A DNA stretch of 64,000 bases from Pelomonas sp047654805 (GCF_047654805.1 NZ_JASGIV010000001.1:5518001-5582000), one strand, 5' to 3'; counted from the first letter of the stretch, positions 1 to 10,981 are shown. A program made the numbers and translations. Notes: generated by a model from the letters alone, not told the origin.

Positions 1-2323
1 GCAAGTTGTTGACCTGTGCGAACAGTTTCAACCCCCTGGTCGGCCGCCACGCCGCGTTGACGTTGAGCACGGCGTAGCCGGCGCTGCGGCCGGGGCCGAG
101 GTAGTAGATGCCGTCGGGCCGGTGCTGGCCGTTCTCGTTGCCGCGCGCCAGCGCGCCACCGACGGCCACGGCGTCGGCGCCCAGAGACCAGGCGTCGGCC
201 AGGTCGAGGTCAGCGTAGAGCTTGAGCATGCGACGCGGCAGCAGGGGGATGCGGTCGCCGGGGCTGATCTGCAGGTTGCCGTCCACGCCGCGCTGGCCGG
301 CCAGCGCCGCGTCGTTGGCGCTACTGGATGAGCCGTTGACGATCTCGGCCGTGCGATAGGTGGCGTCCAGCAGCGTCAGGTTGGCGCCGGCCGTCAACCC
401 CTTGGCGGGCTGGCCGCTCACGCCCAGTTCCACGCCCTGGCGACGCGTCTTGCCGAAGTTCTTGAAATAGCCGAAACCGGCCGCGTTGTCGGCAACGAAG
501 AGCAGGTCGTCGCGGTTGTCGGAGCGGAAGACGCCCAGGCTCCAGGCCAGCGGCGCGCCGCTGGCGCTGCGCACGCCCGCTTCCATCGTCGTGGTGACGA
601 CTTGCTTTAGCGGCGGGTCGCCGGCAAAGGCGTTGGGCAGCTTGCAGGGGTTGGCGGGGTCAGCGCAGCCAAGCTCGATGGCGGAGGGGTCGCGGCTGCC
701 CTGGTTCACGCCGGCCCAGGCGTTGATGCCGGCCACTGGCGAAAAGGTCAGGCCGATGGCCGGGTTGAGGCGGCTGAAGCGGTGGTCGCCGTCCAGCGAT
801 CCGGGGCCGGCGCCAGGTGTGATGGCGTCGCGGTTGCGCACCGTGCCGTGGTTGTAGCGGCCGGACAGCGTCACGTGGGCGCCGTCGGCGACGTTGAGAA
901 CCGTGCTGGCGAACAGACTGAGGTTACGCGTGCGGCCACTGAGGTCCACGCGCGTGTCGTAGGGGGCACCGTCCACATCGCCACCCGTCACGCCGTCGCC
1001 GAAGGCGCCGACGCCGGTGATGCTGCGGTCGGCGTTCAGGTAGCCCAGTTCGGAGCCTTGCAGGAAGTGGCTGCGGCTGAAGTCGGCCGCGGCCCCGATG
1101 AGGGACTTGGCTGGCAGACCGAACAGCGGGCCGTCGTAGCCGAGCTGGGCGGTGACGCCGTAGTGGCTCTGGTGGGTGCGGGTCTGGTTGATGACGCCGT
1201 TGCACTTCTCGCCCGGTTCATCGCGCAGCAGGGCCTGGGCGATGCAGCGCCATTTCGGGAACGCCGTGTTGTCTGCGCTTTCACCGGCGGTGGGGAAGCC
1301 GCTGTAGCCGGCGGCAGTCAGCGCAGCGCGCTCGGCGGCGCTGGGCTGGTAGAGGGACTGGTCCAGCGCGTCGTCGTTGAGGTCACCGTTGTATGTGCGG
1401 GTACGGATGTGGCGCGCGTAGGCGTTGCCGCTGAGCGTCCACTGGGAGCTGAGCGCATGCGACAGCGCGAAGTTGAGGAAGGCAGAGCGGTTTTTCGTGA
1501 TGTCGGGTTTGGTGTAGACGCTTGCGCGGTCACGCTCCAGGAAGCGTTGCTCTTGCAGGCCGTTTCCGTGCAGCTTCGTATCGGCGAGTGCGGCGGTCAG
1601 CGAGACATCGCCGTCGCTGCTGCGGCGGCCAAGCTTGGCGAACAGTTGCGATACGTCGGACGGCGAGTCGACGCGCCAGCCGTTCTCGTGGAAGCGGTTG
1701 CCGGTGGCGTACCAGTGCAGGCCTTCGGCCGTGCTGCCGCCATGCTCGAACTCGACGGCAGCGCGACCGTGCGAGCCGGCCGTCGCCTGCAGCGACGTGC
1801 CGGTCTGCTTCAGGCCGTCCTTGGTCTGCACCGCCAGCGCACCGCCCAGCGTGTTGAGGCCGAACAGCGGATTGGAGCCGGGGTTGAGCACGATGGACGC
1901 GATGGCGGCCTTGGGTATCAGGTCCCAGCTCACCACGTCGCCAAAGGGCTGGTTCAAGCGCACACCGTCCATGTACAGCGACAGGCCCTGCTGGGTACCC
2001 AGCAGCGGCGAGGCGGTGTAGCCGCGGAAACTGACGTCTGGCTGCAGGGGGTTGCCCTGTACCTCATTGAGATGGACGCTGCCCAGGCGCCGGTTCATGA
2101 AGGCGCTCAGGTCTAGAGCCTGGCTGCGCTCCAGATCGGCGGCGCGTGATGTCTGCACGTTGGCGGGGATGGCGTCGCGCGGTACATCCACCCCGGGGAT
2201 GGGCGAGACGCCGACAACCTCGACGCGTGTGAGCTGTTGCACTTGCGACTGTGCGGCAGTTGCCGCCAGCACGAGAGCTGCTGCGAGTGCGAGCCGGTGC
2301 GGGCGTGGGTTGGGCTGGTACAT
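1..2323 (-). CDS. TonB-dependent outer-membrane receptor (C-terminus beyond window)
   Basis: An outer-membrane ligand-gated porin. The start at 2323 is preceded by a GGAGACAAC-type ribosome site and opens a signal peptide (MYQPNPRPHRLALAAALVLA, cleaved near AAQSQ). A plug domain follows at about residues 45-160, including a typical NPLFGLNTLGGAL segment, then beta-barrel strands; the reading frame leaves the window after about 774 codons. It is the last visible gene of the cytochrome c / binding protein / receptor / beta-propeller series on this strand, 130 bases after the beta-propeller gene. Its place in a PQQ-oxidation operon suggests a ligand such as PQQ or a metal complex rather than a siderophore; the ligand is inference. 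Confidence 0.88.
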   Translation of the reverse strand, partial: MYQPNPRPHRLALAAALVLAATAAQSQVQQLTRVEVVGVSPIPGVDVPRDAIPANVQTSRAADLERSQALDLSAFMNRRLGSVHLNEVQGNPLQPDVSFRGYTASPLLGTQQGLSLYMDGVRLNQPFGDVVSWDLIPKAAIASIVLNPGSNPLFGLNTLGGALAVQTKDGLKQTGTSLQATAGSHGRAAVEFEHGGSTAEGLHWYATGNRFHENGWRVDSPSDVSQLFAKLGRRSSDGDVSLTAALADTKLHGNGLQEQRFLERDRASVYTKPDITKNRSAFLNFALSHALSSQWTLSGNAYARHIRTRTYNGDLNDDALDQSLYQPSAAERAALTAAGYSGFPTAGESADNTAFPKWRCIAQALLRDEPGEKCNGVINQTRTHQSHYGVTAQLGYDGPLFGLPAKSLIGAAADFSRSHFLQGSELGYLNADRSITGVGAFGDGVTGGDVDGAPYDTRVDLSGRTRNLSLFASTVLNVADGAHVTLSGRYNHGTVRNRDAITPGAGPGSLDGDHRFSRLNPAIGLTFSPVAGINAWAGVNQGSRDPSAIELGCADPANPCKLPNAFAGDPPLKQVVTTTMEAGVRSASGAPLAWSLGVFRSDNRDDLLFVADNAAGFGYFKNFGKTRRQGVELGVSGQPAKGLTAGANLTLLDATYRTAEIVNGSSSSANDAALAGQRGVDGNLQISPGDRIPLLPRRMLKLYADLDLADAWSLGADAVAVGGALARGNENGQHRPDGIYYLGPGRSAGYAVLNVNAAWRPTRGLKLFAQVNNL

Positions 2324-2453
2324 GGTTGTCTCCGTTTTTAAGAATCGATGCGGTGCTGCAAGTGATTCTTCGGAGCGAGCGGTTTTGGGGCTCGGGAAGA
2401 TTTCCCGTCACGGCCCCCGAGGAACTACCGCGTCATGCGCCACGCTGGAGCAC

Positions 2454-3395
2454 TCAGCGGATCACCACCCCCCAGGGGAGCTTGCCCACGGTCACGTCGG
2501 CCACACGCTGCTGTGTCTCGGTGTCGATGACCGACACCGCGCCCGAGCGGCCGCAGGCTACGTAGAGCTTGCGGCCGTCGGGCGTGAGGGCCATGTTCCA
2601 GGGGCGCTGGCCCACGGGGATGGTGGCCACGAGGGCCATGCGTTCCACGTCCAGTACTGACACGCTGGCGTCGCCGCCGTTGGAGATGAAGACGCGCCGG
2701 CCATCCGGATGCACGCTGATGCCGTTGCTCTTGGCGCCGGCCTTGAGCTTGTTGGACACCGTGAAGGTCTGCGTGTTGATGACGTAGATCTCGCTGGACA
2801 TCTCGGCCGCGACGAATGCGCGGCTGCCATCCGGCGAGAAGCCGATGCCGCGCGGCCGCGTGCCCACCGGGATCTGCGCGACTTGGCTGCGCTTCTCGAC
2901 GTCGATTACATCCACCGCGCTGCCCTCCTCGGCACTGACCAGCACCCAGCGCCCATCGGGGCTGAACACGGCGTGCTCGGGATTCTTGCCGCGCACCTTG
3001 ACTGCGAAGCTCTTGCTCATCGTGCGTGTGTCGACGAAGACCACTTCGTTGGCCTCTTCGACGGCTGCAGTCACCCAGCGTCCGTCGGGTGATTGGCCCA
3101 GCCCCTCCGGCGATTCGCCCAGCGGGATCTCGCCGGCCTGGCGCCGCGCGGCGAGGTCGATGACGACGAGGCGGTTGCCGGGCTGGTCGCTGACATAGGC
3201 GCGGCGGCCATCGGGACTGACCACCGCGCCGCGCGGCTTGGCGCCAGCGGGCAGCTCATAGAGCACGGCGTCGGTTTCCGTGTCGATGACGCTCAGCGTG
3301 CCCGAGCCCTCGTTGGAGACATAGGCCAACGGTCCGGCATGAGCCGAGGCAATGGCAGCGGCGAGGAGGGTGAGCGAGGGCAGCAGTCGGTGCAT
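2454..3395 (-). CDS. PQQ-catabolism-associated YVTN beta-propeller protein
   Basis: A 313-residue periplasmic protein with a signal peptide (MHRLLPSLTLLAAAIASAHA) followed by about seven propeller repeats of the form YVSNEGSGTLSVIDTET, each with a PDGRR turn. This matches the beta-propeller family that accompanies quinoprotein alcohol dehydrogenases (TIGR03866-type). Its exact role is not established for the family; binding of a cofactor or partner dehydrogenase in the periplasm is inferred. The start is chosen at the signal peptide because the open frame upstream is only antisense to the neighbouring receptor gene. It begins 11 bases after the receptor stop, so the two are probably co-transcribed. 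Confidence 0.9.
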   Translation of the reverse strand: MHRLLPSLTLLAAAIASAHAGPLAYVSNEGSGTLSVIDTETDAVLYELPAGAKPRGAVVSPDGRRAYVSDQPGNRLVVIDLAARRQAGEIPLGESPEGLGQSPDGRWVTAAVEEANEVVFVDTRTMSKSFAVKVRGKNPEHAVFSPDGRWVLVSAEEGSAVDVIDVEKRSQVAQIPVGTRPRGIGFSPDGSRAFVAAEMSSEIYVINTQTFTVSNKLKAGAKSNGISVHPDGRRVFISNGGDASVSVLDVERMALVATIPVGQRPWNMALTPDGRKLYVACGRSGAVSVIDTETQQRVADVTVGKLPWGVVIR

Positions 3396-3406
3396 GGTGA
3401 TGGTCC

Positions 3407-5527
3407 TCAGAAGCGGTAGCTGGCGTTGGCGCTGGCCAGCCAGCCGTGGCCGGGTGCGGGCTCGAAGAAGCGGCCGTTGCCGTCGTTGACAATGACGGAG
3501 CCGGCGTAGCGGCGGTTGGCCAGGTTGTCCAAGCGCAGCAGTGCGCCGACGTCCCAGGCGCCCAGACTGAGCTGGTAGCTGGCGTACGCCGCCAGCGTGG
3601 CGTAGCCCGGCGCCGCGTCGGTGTTCAGGTCGTTGACCCAGACCTTGCTGAGCGCGCGGCCCTCGACCCCGAGGCGCCAACCGCCAGCCGGCTGCCAGGA
3701 CAGTGCCCCGTACAGCGAAGTCTTCGCTATACCGGGAATGTGGTTGTCGGCGGCGACAGGGCTGGAGGCGGCGGCGCAGGGCGTGGCGGTGCAGGTCAGA
3801 AAGCCGTCGCGATAGCGCGCGTCCAGCCAGGTCGCGGCGAGCTGCGCCTGCAGCGTGGGCGCGATCTGCCATGAGCCCGACGCTTCCAGGCCGCGGCGGC
3901 GCGTGGCGCCGGCGTTCTGGTAGGTGGCGCGACCGCCCACGTTGGTCTGCGTGACGATCTCGTTCGTCGTGCCGGTCTGGAACAGCGCCAACGCGAACTC
4001 GATGCCGTCCCGCGGCCTGGCCTTGAGACCCATCTCGACGCTGCGGCTGAGCGAAGCCTGCAGCGCAAAGTTCAGCCCGGTGGCGCCGCTGGCGCGGTAG
4101 GCCAGCTCGTTCAGGGTGGGCGTCTCGAATCCGCGGCCTGCGGTGATGTAGGCGCGCAGGTGCTCGTCCACCGCGTAGCTCAGGCCGAACACCGGCAGCG
4201 TGGCCGAGTAGCTTGCGCTGCCGCTGTCGTCGGGGTTGGTCCGGGTGATGTAGGCGTCGGTGGAGCGGAAGTCCACCTTGCTGCGGCGCATGCCGGCGCT
4301 TACCAGCCAGGCGGGCGCGGGCTGCCACTGGGCCTGAATGTAGGGGTCGGCGTTGCTGACGCGATTGGTCTCGTCGCGGCGCAAGGCTCCCTGCACGCCC
4401 AGTGTCGTGCCGATGAAGTTCTGGTAGCCCAACCGGTGTTCGCGAAGCTCGTCGGCCGCGATGCCGGCGACGACATTGGCGGTGGTGCTCTTCCAGCGCC
4501 AGCGGATGTCGGCACCCTCGTAGTCGCGGGATAGATCGATGACGCCACCGGGATGCAGTGCGCTGGCCTGGGTTGCGACCGGGATGGCCTGAAACTGTGT
4601 CGTCGTGCGGTGGCCCTGGTAGACCATGACGCGCAGGCTATTGGCCTCGTCGATGCCGTGCTCCAGCACCAGCCCGCCTTGGGTCTGCTGCATGGTCTTG
4701 CGGGTGTCGAAGCTGATCGCCGCGGGGTCCACGCCGCGCGGAGCGGCCTGCCATTGCGCACGTGTCAGGCCCAGCGGGTCCTGGGCCTCGGGCAGCTCGA
4801 CGCTGTTGGCCACCAGGGTCAGTTGCGTGTCGCCGCCAAGTTTCCAGCTCAGCTTCGCGTTGCCCAGGCGGCGTTCGGTCTGGCTGTGCTGGCGGTAGCC
4901 GTCGGTCTCGAAACGGCTGGCACCCAGCGTGTAGGCGAAGCCGCCGGTCTTGCCGCTGCTGGAGGCGGCCAGGCGGCGCAGGCCATCGCTGCCGAAGGCG
5001 GCGCTGGCGTCCAGCTTCGGTGGGCCGACTGGGGCTTCGGAGTAGATGCTGATGACGCCGCCAGACGAGTTGCCGTACAGCGCAGAGAACGGCCCGCGCA
5101 ATACCTCCACGCGGCCTACGGTGCCGATCTCGACGTTGGTGATCTGGCCCTGGCCATCGGGCAGCGTGGCAGGGATGTCGTCCACGTAGACGCGCACGCC
5201 GCGGATGCCGAAGCTGGCGCGCGCGCCGAAGCCACGCACGGAGATCTGTACATCCTGTGCGTAGTTCTGGCGGTCGCGCGCGAGCAGCCCCGGCACGCCG
5301 CCCAGCCCCTCGGAGATGTTGACCTGGGCACGGCCGGCGCGCAGCTCGTCGCCGGATATGCGGTCGATGGATGCGGGTAGGTCGAAGGGGGCCGCCTCGG
5401 TGCGCGTTGCGGTGACGACGACGGGCTCCAGCTTGACGGGGGCGGGGTCGGCGTGGGCCGCTGCGGCGCCGGCTGTCGCCAGTGCGAGGGCCGTCCGTCG
5501 CGCCACGGGCGCGAACTGCTGTCTCAT
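3407..5527 (-). CDS. TonB-dependent receptor
   Basis: A 706-residue outer-membrane receptor. It has a signal peptide (residues 1-27), a TonB-box-like stretch (LEPVVVTATRTE, near residue 35), a plug domain at about 45-165 with the IRGVRVYVDDIPATLPDGQG segment, and a 22-strand barrel ending in the aromatic C-terminus YRF expected for BAM-dependent insertion. It lies between the binding-protein gene (33 bases upstream) and the beta-propeller gene (11 bases downstream), so it belongs to the same operon. Two receptors in one quinoprotein operon suggests import of a cofactor (PQQ or a lanthanide complex); the substrate cannot be read from sequence alone. Confidence 0.92.
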   Translation of the reverse strand: MRQQFAPVARRTALALATAGAAAAHADPAPVKLEPVVVTATRTEAAPFDLPASIDRISGDELRAGRAQVNISEGLGGVPGLLARDRQNYAQDVQISVRGFGARASFGIRGVRVYVDDIPATLPDGQGQITNVEIGTVGRVEVLRGPFSALYGNSSGGVISIYSEAPVGPPKLDASAAFGSDGLRRLAASSSGKTGGFAYTLGASRFETDGYRQHSQTERRLGNAKLSWKLGGDTQLTLVANSVELPEAQDPLGLTRAQWQAAPRGVDPAAISFDTRKTMQQTQGGLVLEHGIDEANSLRVMVYQGHRTTTQFQAIPVATQASALHPGGVIDLSRDYEGADIRWRWKSTTANVVAGIAADELREHRLGYQNFIGTTLGVQGALRRDETNRVSNADPYIQAQWQPAPAWLVSAGMRRSKVDFRSTDAYITRTNPDDSGSASYSATLPVFGLSYAVDEHLRAYITAGRGFETPTLNELAYRASGATGLNFALQASLSRSVEMGLKARPRDGIEFALALFQTGTTNEIVTQTNVGGRATYQNAGATRRRGLEASGSWQIAPTLQAQLAATWLDARYRDGFLTCTATPCAAASSPVAADNHIPGIAKTSLYGALSWQPAGGWRLGVEGRALSKVWVNDLNTDAAPGYATLAAYASYQLSLGAWDVGALLRLDNLANRRYAGSVIVNDGNGRFFEPAPGHGWLASANASYRF

Positions 5528-5560
5528 GAAAGGTCTCCGATGGTGTCTGGTCGCGGCCGC

Positions 5561-6382
5561 TCAAGCCGGGCGCCAGGCCACCTTGTACTTGGCAAAGATC
5601 TCGCCCACGCGGCCGGACTGCGTCAGGCCATTCAGCGCCTCTTGCAGCGCCTCGGCGAGGCCGGTGGCATCGCGCTTCACGGCCATGCCAGCGGCCCAGC
5701 CCTCGCGCGGCGCGCGCGGCGACGGGAGCGGCTCAATGCGGTAGGCCGCATCGCCCGCAAGCACCGCCTCCAGCTCCGACGCCAGGCCGGCCGCTGCGGC
5801 CACCTCGCCGCGCTGCAGCGCTCGGGCGGCCTCGCAGCCGTCCTTCCACTGCGTCAGCAGTTGCTCGCGATAGGCGCCGCCATCCGCGCCGATCATCAGC
5901 CAGCCTGCCAGCGTCTGGCCGGGCACTGCCACCTTGCGCGCGCCGAGCTGGGACAGGTTGTCCAGCACCGGCAGATCGTCGACGCGGCGTGCCAGCATCA
6001 CACGCTCCCTGTAATAGGGGCCGAAGATGCGGGCCTGAGGCGTGGCGTCGATGAGCGGGCGGTCCACCGGTACGTGCATCAGCACGTCGGCGGGGCCGTA
6101 ACCGAGGTAGTGACCCTTCCAGACCATGTTGCGCAGGTCGTCGGCCATGTTCTCGTCGGCATTGAAGGGCAATGGCGAGAACTTGACACCGATCGCTTCT
6201 GCCAGTGCCTGGCCCAGTTCCACGTCGATGCCCTTGCCCTTGACGTTGAAAGGTGGCATGTCCTCGTACAGGCCCACGATGAGCCGGCCGCGCTCACGCA
6301 CCTGGGCCAGCGTGGTGGCGCCCGCCTGCGTGCCCCAGGCGGTCGCGACCAGGCCCCAGCCGAGCAGGGTCCTGCGCTTCAC
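5561..6382 (-). CDS. Quinoprotein-associated periplasmic substrate-binding protein (MoxJ-like)
   Basis: A 273-residue periplasmic binding protein of SBP_bac_3 fold. The signal peptide carries twin arginines (MKRRTLLGWGLVATAWGTQ), followed by a segment LIVGLYEDMPPFNVKGKGID typical of amino-acid-binding folds. The closest described group is the quinoprotein dehydrogenase-associated probable ABC binding protein family (MoxJ/XoxJ relatives); XoxJ has been proposed to help activate lanthanide dehydrogenases. No ABC permease or ATPase lies nearby, which fits a chaperone-like rather than transport role. The start is a GTG at 6382 whose GTGA overlaps the cytochrome stop, showing translational coupling. 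Confidence 0.87.
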   Translation of the reverse strand: MKRRTLLGWGLVATAWGTQAGATTLAQVRERGRLIVGLYEDMPPFNVKGKGIDVELGQALAEAIGVKFSPLPFNADENMADDLRNMVWKGHYLGYGPADVLMHVPVDRPLIDATPQARIFGPYYRERVMLARRVDDLPVLDNLSQLGARKVAVPGQTLAGWLMIGADGGAYREQLLTQWKDGCEAARALQRGEVAAAAGLASELEAVLAGDAAYRIEPLPSPRAPREGWAAGMAVKRDATGLAEALQEALNGLTQSGRVGEIFAKYKVAWRPA

Positions 6383-6855
6383 AGCGGCTTCTCCCGGTGC
6401 GCTTCGAGGTAGGACTTGACGGCCCAGATCGCCTCTTGCGTGAACACGCCTTCAAAGGGCGGCATGTAGACGGCGCCGTTGCGGCTGCGGCCATGACGCA
6501 CGGTGTTCAGGAAGTAGTCGTCGTTGTCCTTCACGCAGGCGGCCTTCTTCGCCTCGTCTTTGAGCGTGGCGCAGTCGTTGTCCAGCTTGCGCAGGTCAGG
6601 CGCGATGCCGCCGGAGATGGCCTCCAGGCCGTGGCAGCGGGCGCAGTTCTGGTTGTAGGCCGAGGAACCGATCTTGATGGCAGCGTCATTGGCCCGGTAA
6701 GGGTTCTCTGCGCGCCAGCCTTCGCCGAGCTGCGGCAGGCTGGAGGTATCCACGGCCTGGGGGGTGACGTCGCCGTGCGCCCAGGCCTGCATTGCCGCCG
6801 CGGCCGCGGCCAGGCACAGGATGCCGCCGATGACGAGGGGTTGGTTGAGTTTCAT
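6379..6855 (-). CDS. Cytochrome c-550 (PedF-type) electron acceptor
   Basis: A 158-residue periplasmic mono-haem cytochrome c. The signal peptide is followed by a single CARCH haem motif (Cys71, Cys74, His75), and a C-terminal VYMPPFEGVF segment could supply the methionine ligand. It resembles the PedF / cytochrome c-550 family that accepts electrons from PQQ alcohol dehydrogenases. The start at 6855 has a GGAGAC ribosome site, and longer in-frame starts upstream would run through the promoter. First gene of the minus-strand operon, with a strong sigma54 promoter about 59 bases upstream. Confidence 0.92.
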   Translation of the reverse strand: MKLNQPLVIGGILCLAAAAAAMQAWAHGDVTPQAVDTSSLPQLGEGWRAENPYRANDAAIKIGSSAYNQNCARCHGLEAISGGIAPDLRKLDNDCATLKDEAKKAACVKDNDDYFLNTVRHGRSRNGAVYMPPFEGVFTQEAIWAVKSYLEAHREKPL

Positions 6856-6913
6856 GAAGCTGTCTCCGTCGTTGTCGAGGTCTGAATGGCCAGCGAGGGC
6901 TCGCCAAGCTTGC

Positions 6914-6929
6914 TGCAAGCCACATGCCA
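6914..6929 (-). promoter_or_regulatory. Sigma54 (-24/-12) promoter of the cytochrome/TonB operon
   Basis: Read on the minus strand the sequence is TGGCATG-N4-TTGCA, matching the RpoN consensus TGGCAC(G)-N4-TTGC(A/T) with the invariant GG and GC correctly spaced. It ends 59 bases before the cytochrome start, predicting a leader of about 47 nucleotides. The divergent gene encodes a sigma54-dependent activator. Confidence 0.85.
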
Positions 6930-7095
6930 GCACCGGATTGCTCCAACTTGACACAATGTCCAGCCCGAGGCGTTCCTGCGTCGATGGACAGGCGAATCGC
7001 TTTGGGACACGATGCCCTCCAGACACGACACGAGCGCGGCAATGACCGCGCGCATCACGGAGACAAGCCTGTGGAGGCAGGCAAAGGAAGCCTCT

Positions 7096-9174
<2,079 letters not shown>

Positions 9175-9184
9175 AGCTCCGGGG

Positions 9185-9199
9185 CGGCAAGCCTTGCCG
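9185..9199. promoter_or_regulatory. 15-base palindrome upstream of pqqB
   Basis: A perfect dyad CGGCAAG-C-CTTGCCG lies just past the activator stop and about 110 bases before the pqqB sigma54 promoter. It could be an enhancer or operator, or part of a transcript end. No function is shown. Confidence 0.3.
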
Positions 9200-9209
9200 A
9201 CCGTTGTTG

Positions 9210-9231
9210 CCGGGCCTCACTGCAGGCCCGG
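9210..9231 (+). terminator. Probable terminator of the activator gene
   Basis: Perfect 8-bp GC stem CCGGGCCT / AGGCCCGG with a 6-base loop, followed by a short GACTTT stretch; the T-tract is weak. A second dyad (CCGGGA-ctt-TCCCGG) follows directly and may instead be an activator site. Confidence 0.4.
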
Positions 9232-9307
9232 GACTTTCCCGGAGGTGTGCGTGCCGTGGCCTGTGCCGATCTGGAGCAAAACCCCCGATTGACGGTGGCT
9301 TTACGCA

Positions 9308-9323
9308 AGGCACGCGTCTTGCA
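9308..9323 (+). promoter_or_regulatory. Sigma54 (-24/-12) promoter of the pqqB operon
   Basis: AGGCACG-N4-TTGCA with correctly spaced GG and GC, 62 bases before the pqqB start. It is nearly the same as the other three RpoN sites in the island. Confidence 0.82.
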
Positions 9324-9385
9324 CGGGTCGGTGCATCGACCTGACTCCCTGCTCCCATGTCCCGAATTCCCTTGTGGGGCCGCCC

Positions 9386-10321
9386 ATGAAGCTCCGCGTG
9401 CTCGGCTCCGGCGCGGGTGGCGGCTTCCCGCTGTGGAACTGCCATTGCCGTCAGTGCAGCGCCTGGCGTCGAGGCGAGCTCGATGCGAGCGCGCGCACGC
9501 AGAGTTCCATCGCCATCTCGCAGGATGGCCGGCCCGGAGAGGGCTGGTTGCTGATCAACGCGTCGCCCGACCTGCTGCAGCAGATCCGCGCCACCCCGGA
9601 GCTGCAGCCCGGCCAGCCTGGCGACATGCCCATCCGCGCGGTGGTGCTGCTCGACTCGCGGTTGCACCATGTCGCAGGGCTGCTGAGCCTGCGCGAGAGC
9701 CGCGAGCTGGAGGTCTATGCGACGCCGCTCGTGTTCGAGGACCTGACGGCGGAACTGCCGCTCCTGAATGTGCTGGAGAGCTACTGCCGCGTGCGTTGGC
9801 GCATGCTGCCTATTGCCGGCGATACGCGTAGCGCGGCTTTCGAGATTCCGGGCTTCCCGGCGCTGAGCTTCGCCGCCGTGGCGGTGCCGGCGCAGGCGCC
9901 GCGGCATGCGCGGCTGCGCAGCGAGGCCGCCGGCGAATGCATCGCCCTGCAGGTTCAGGACCTGCGCAGCGGACGGCGCCTGTTCCTGTCGCCTGCGCTA
10001 GCCGGCGTGGGCGAGGCTGAGCTGGCCTGGATGCGCGAGGCCGACTGCGTCGTTGTCGACGGCACGTTCTGGACTGAGCTGGGCCTGCGCGACGCCGGCC
10101 TGGGATCGCTGAGCGCCAGCGACAAGGGCCACCTGCCGCAGAGCCGCCACGGCGAGCGCCTGGGAATGATCGACGTGCTGCGCGCCAGCGGCGCGCCGCG
10201 CAAGGTCCTCACCCACATCCACCACAGCAACCCCATCCTCGACCGCCGCGGCCCCCAGCGCCGTGAACTGGCGGAACAAGGCATCGAGGTTGCGCACGAC
10301 GGCATGGAGATCGAACTTTGA
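9386..10321 (+). CDS. pqqB: PQQ biosynthesis protein PqqB (metallo-hydrolase fold)
   Basis: A 311-residue protein of the metallo-beta-lactamase superfamily. The N-terminus MKLRVLGSGAGGGFPLWNC, the segment LSLRE near residue 110, the SDKGHLPQS motif and the C-terminus GIEVAHDGMEIEL all match PqqB, which acts as an iron-dependent hydroxylase on the PQQ precursor. The ATG at 9386 is preferred to an in-frame GTG 12 bases earlier because it gives the canonical family start. Unusually it is not beside pqqA, C, D or E but heads an operon with membrane and signalling genes, so it may be a second copy or the PQQ set may be split. A specialised paralogue is also possible. Confidence 0.88.
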   Translation: MKLRVLGSGAGGGFPLWNCHCRQCSAWRRGELDASARTQSSIAISQDGRPGEGWLLINASPDLLQQIRATPELQPGQPGDMPIRAVVLLDSRLHHVAGLLSLRESRELEVYATPLVFEDLTAELPLLNVLESYCRVRWRMLPIAGDTRSAAFEIPGFPALSFAAVAVPAQAPRHARLRSEAAGECIALQVQDLRSGRRLFLSPALAGVGEAELAWMREADCVVVDGTFWTELGLRDAGLGSLSASDKGHLPQSRHGERLGMIDVLRASGAPRKVLTHIHHSNPILDRRGPQRRELAEQGIEVAHDGMEIEL

Positions 10322-10980
10322 ACGCGCCGACCCTCGCCCGCTCCACCTCCTACAACCGCCCCATCGAGCCGCTGTGGCTGGAATGGCTGACCCTGTGCGG
10401 AGGGCTGGCCTTCTGTACCTGGCTGCTGGGCCTCAAGGGCGTCTGGGCATTGCTGCTCGGCGCTGATCCCACGGGGCTGACCCTGGTCATCATCGTGGTC
10501 TTCCTGTGCGCCACGCTGTGGTGCGGCCAGCGCTCGCGCGAGCTGCAGCGCCAGCGGCTGTTGCTGACCCAACCCCAGCAGGCCCGTGTCGGCGAGGCCA
10601 ACTGGGCTGGCGACTACCGGGCCGCGCTGGCACATGATGCCGATACTGCCGCGGACCTGCTGCTGGAGCACAGCCATGGCCCGCACGGCACGGCCTGGTG
10701 GGTCAACGGCATCCAGCTCAAGCTGGGGCTGCTGGGCAAGGTCATTGGCTTCTCAATGCTGGCGCTGACCATAGGCAAGATGCAGAGCTTCGATCCGGCG
10801 CAGTCGCAGGATCTGCTGCGCAGTCTGACCGCAGGCCTGGGCGTGGCGTTGCTGACCACGATGGTGGGGCTGGTGGGCAACATCCTGCTCGGCCTGCAGC
10901 TCACACGGCTCGACCGTTTCGCCGATGCGCTCGTGGCTGACATCCAGCGCACCGCCCTCGCCGAGCACGGAGCCGACTGA
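10318..10980 (+). CDS. MotA/TolQ/ExbB-like proton-channel protein
   Basis: A 220-residue inner-membrane protein. Two helices near residues 22-65 are followed by a cytoplasmic stretch and a third membrane region containing LGLLGKVIGFSML and LTAGLGVALLTTMVGLVGN, the signature region of ExbB/TolQ/MotA proteins. Such proteins pair with ExbD/TolR to use the proton gradient for work at the outer membrane or on TonB. The start is a TTG overlapping the pqqB stop (TTGA) with GGAGA upstream, so it is translationally coupled. The next gene is an ExbD-like partner. No TonB gene is present here. Confidence 0.75.
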   Translation: MNAPTLARSTSYNRPIEPLWLEWLTLCGGLAFCTWLLGLKGVWALLLGADPTGLTLVIIVVFLCATLWCGQRSRELQRQRLLLTQPQQARVGEANWAGDYRAALAHDADTAADLLLEHSHGPHGTAWWVNGIQLKLGLLGKVIGFSMLALTIGKMQSFDPAQSQDLLRSLTAGLGVALLTTMVGLVGNILLGLQLTRLDRFADALVADIQRTALAEHGAD

Positions 10981-10981
10981 C

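Noticed and set aside
782..2116. Long plus-strand open frame (444 codons) at the window start
   Set aside because: It is antisense to a clear TonB receptor, is rich in Ala/Val/Gly/Arg as expected for GC-rich shadow frames, and has no family motif.
7004..7017. GGGACA-cga-TGCCC dyad as the activator binding site
   Set aside because: A similar half-site pair occurs near 18209 but in the opposite arrangement and with other spacing, and it does not recur clearly upstream of pqqB, so it is not listed as a feature.
9175..9385. Search for a pqqA peptide gene upstream of pqqB
   Set aside because: No small frame with the conserved Glu-x3-Tyr core was found.
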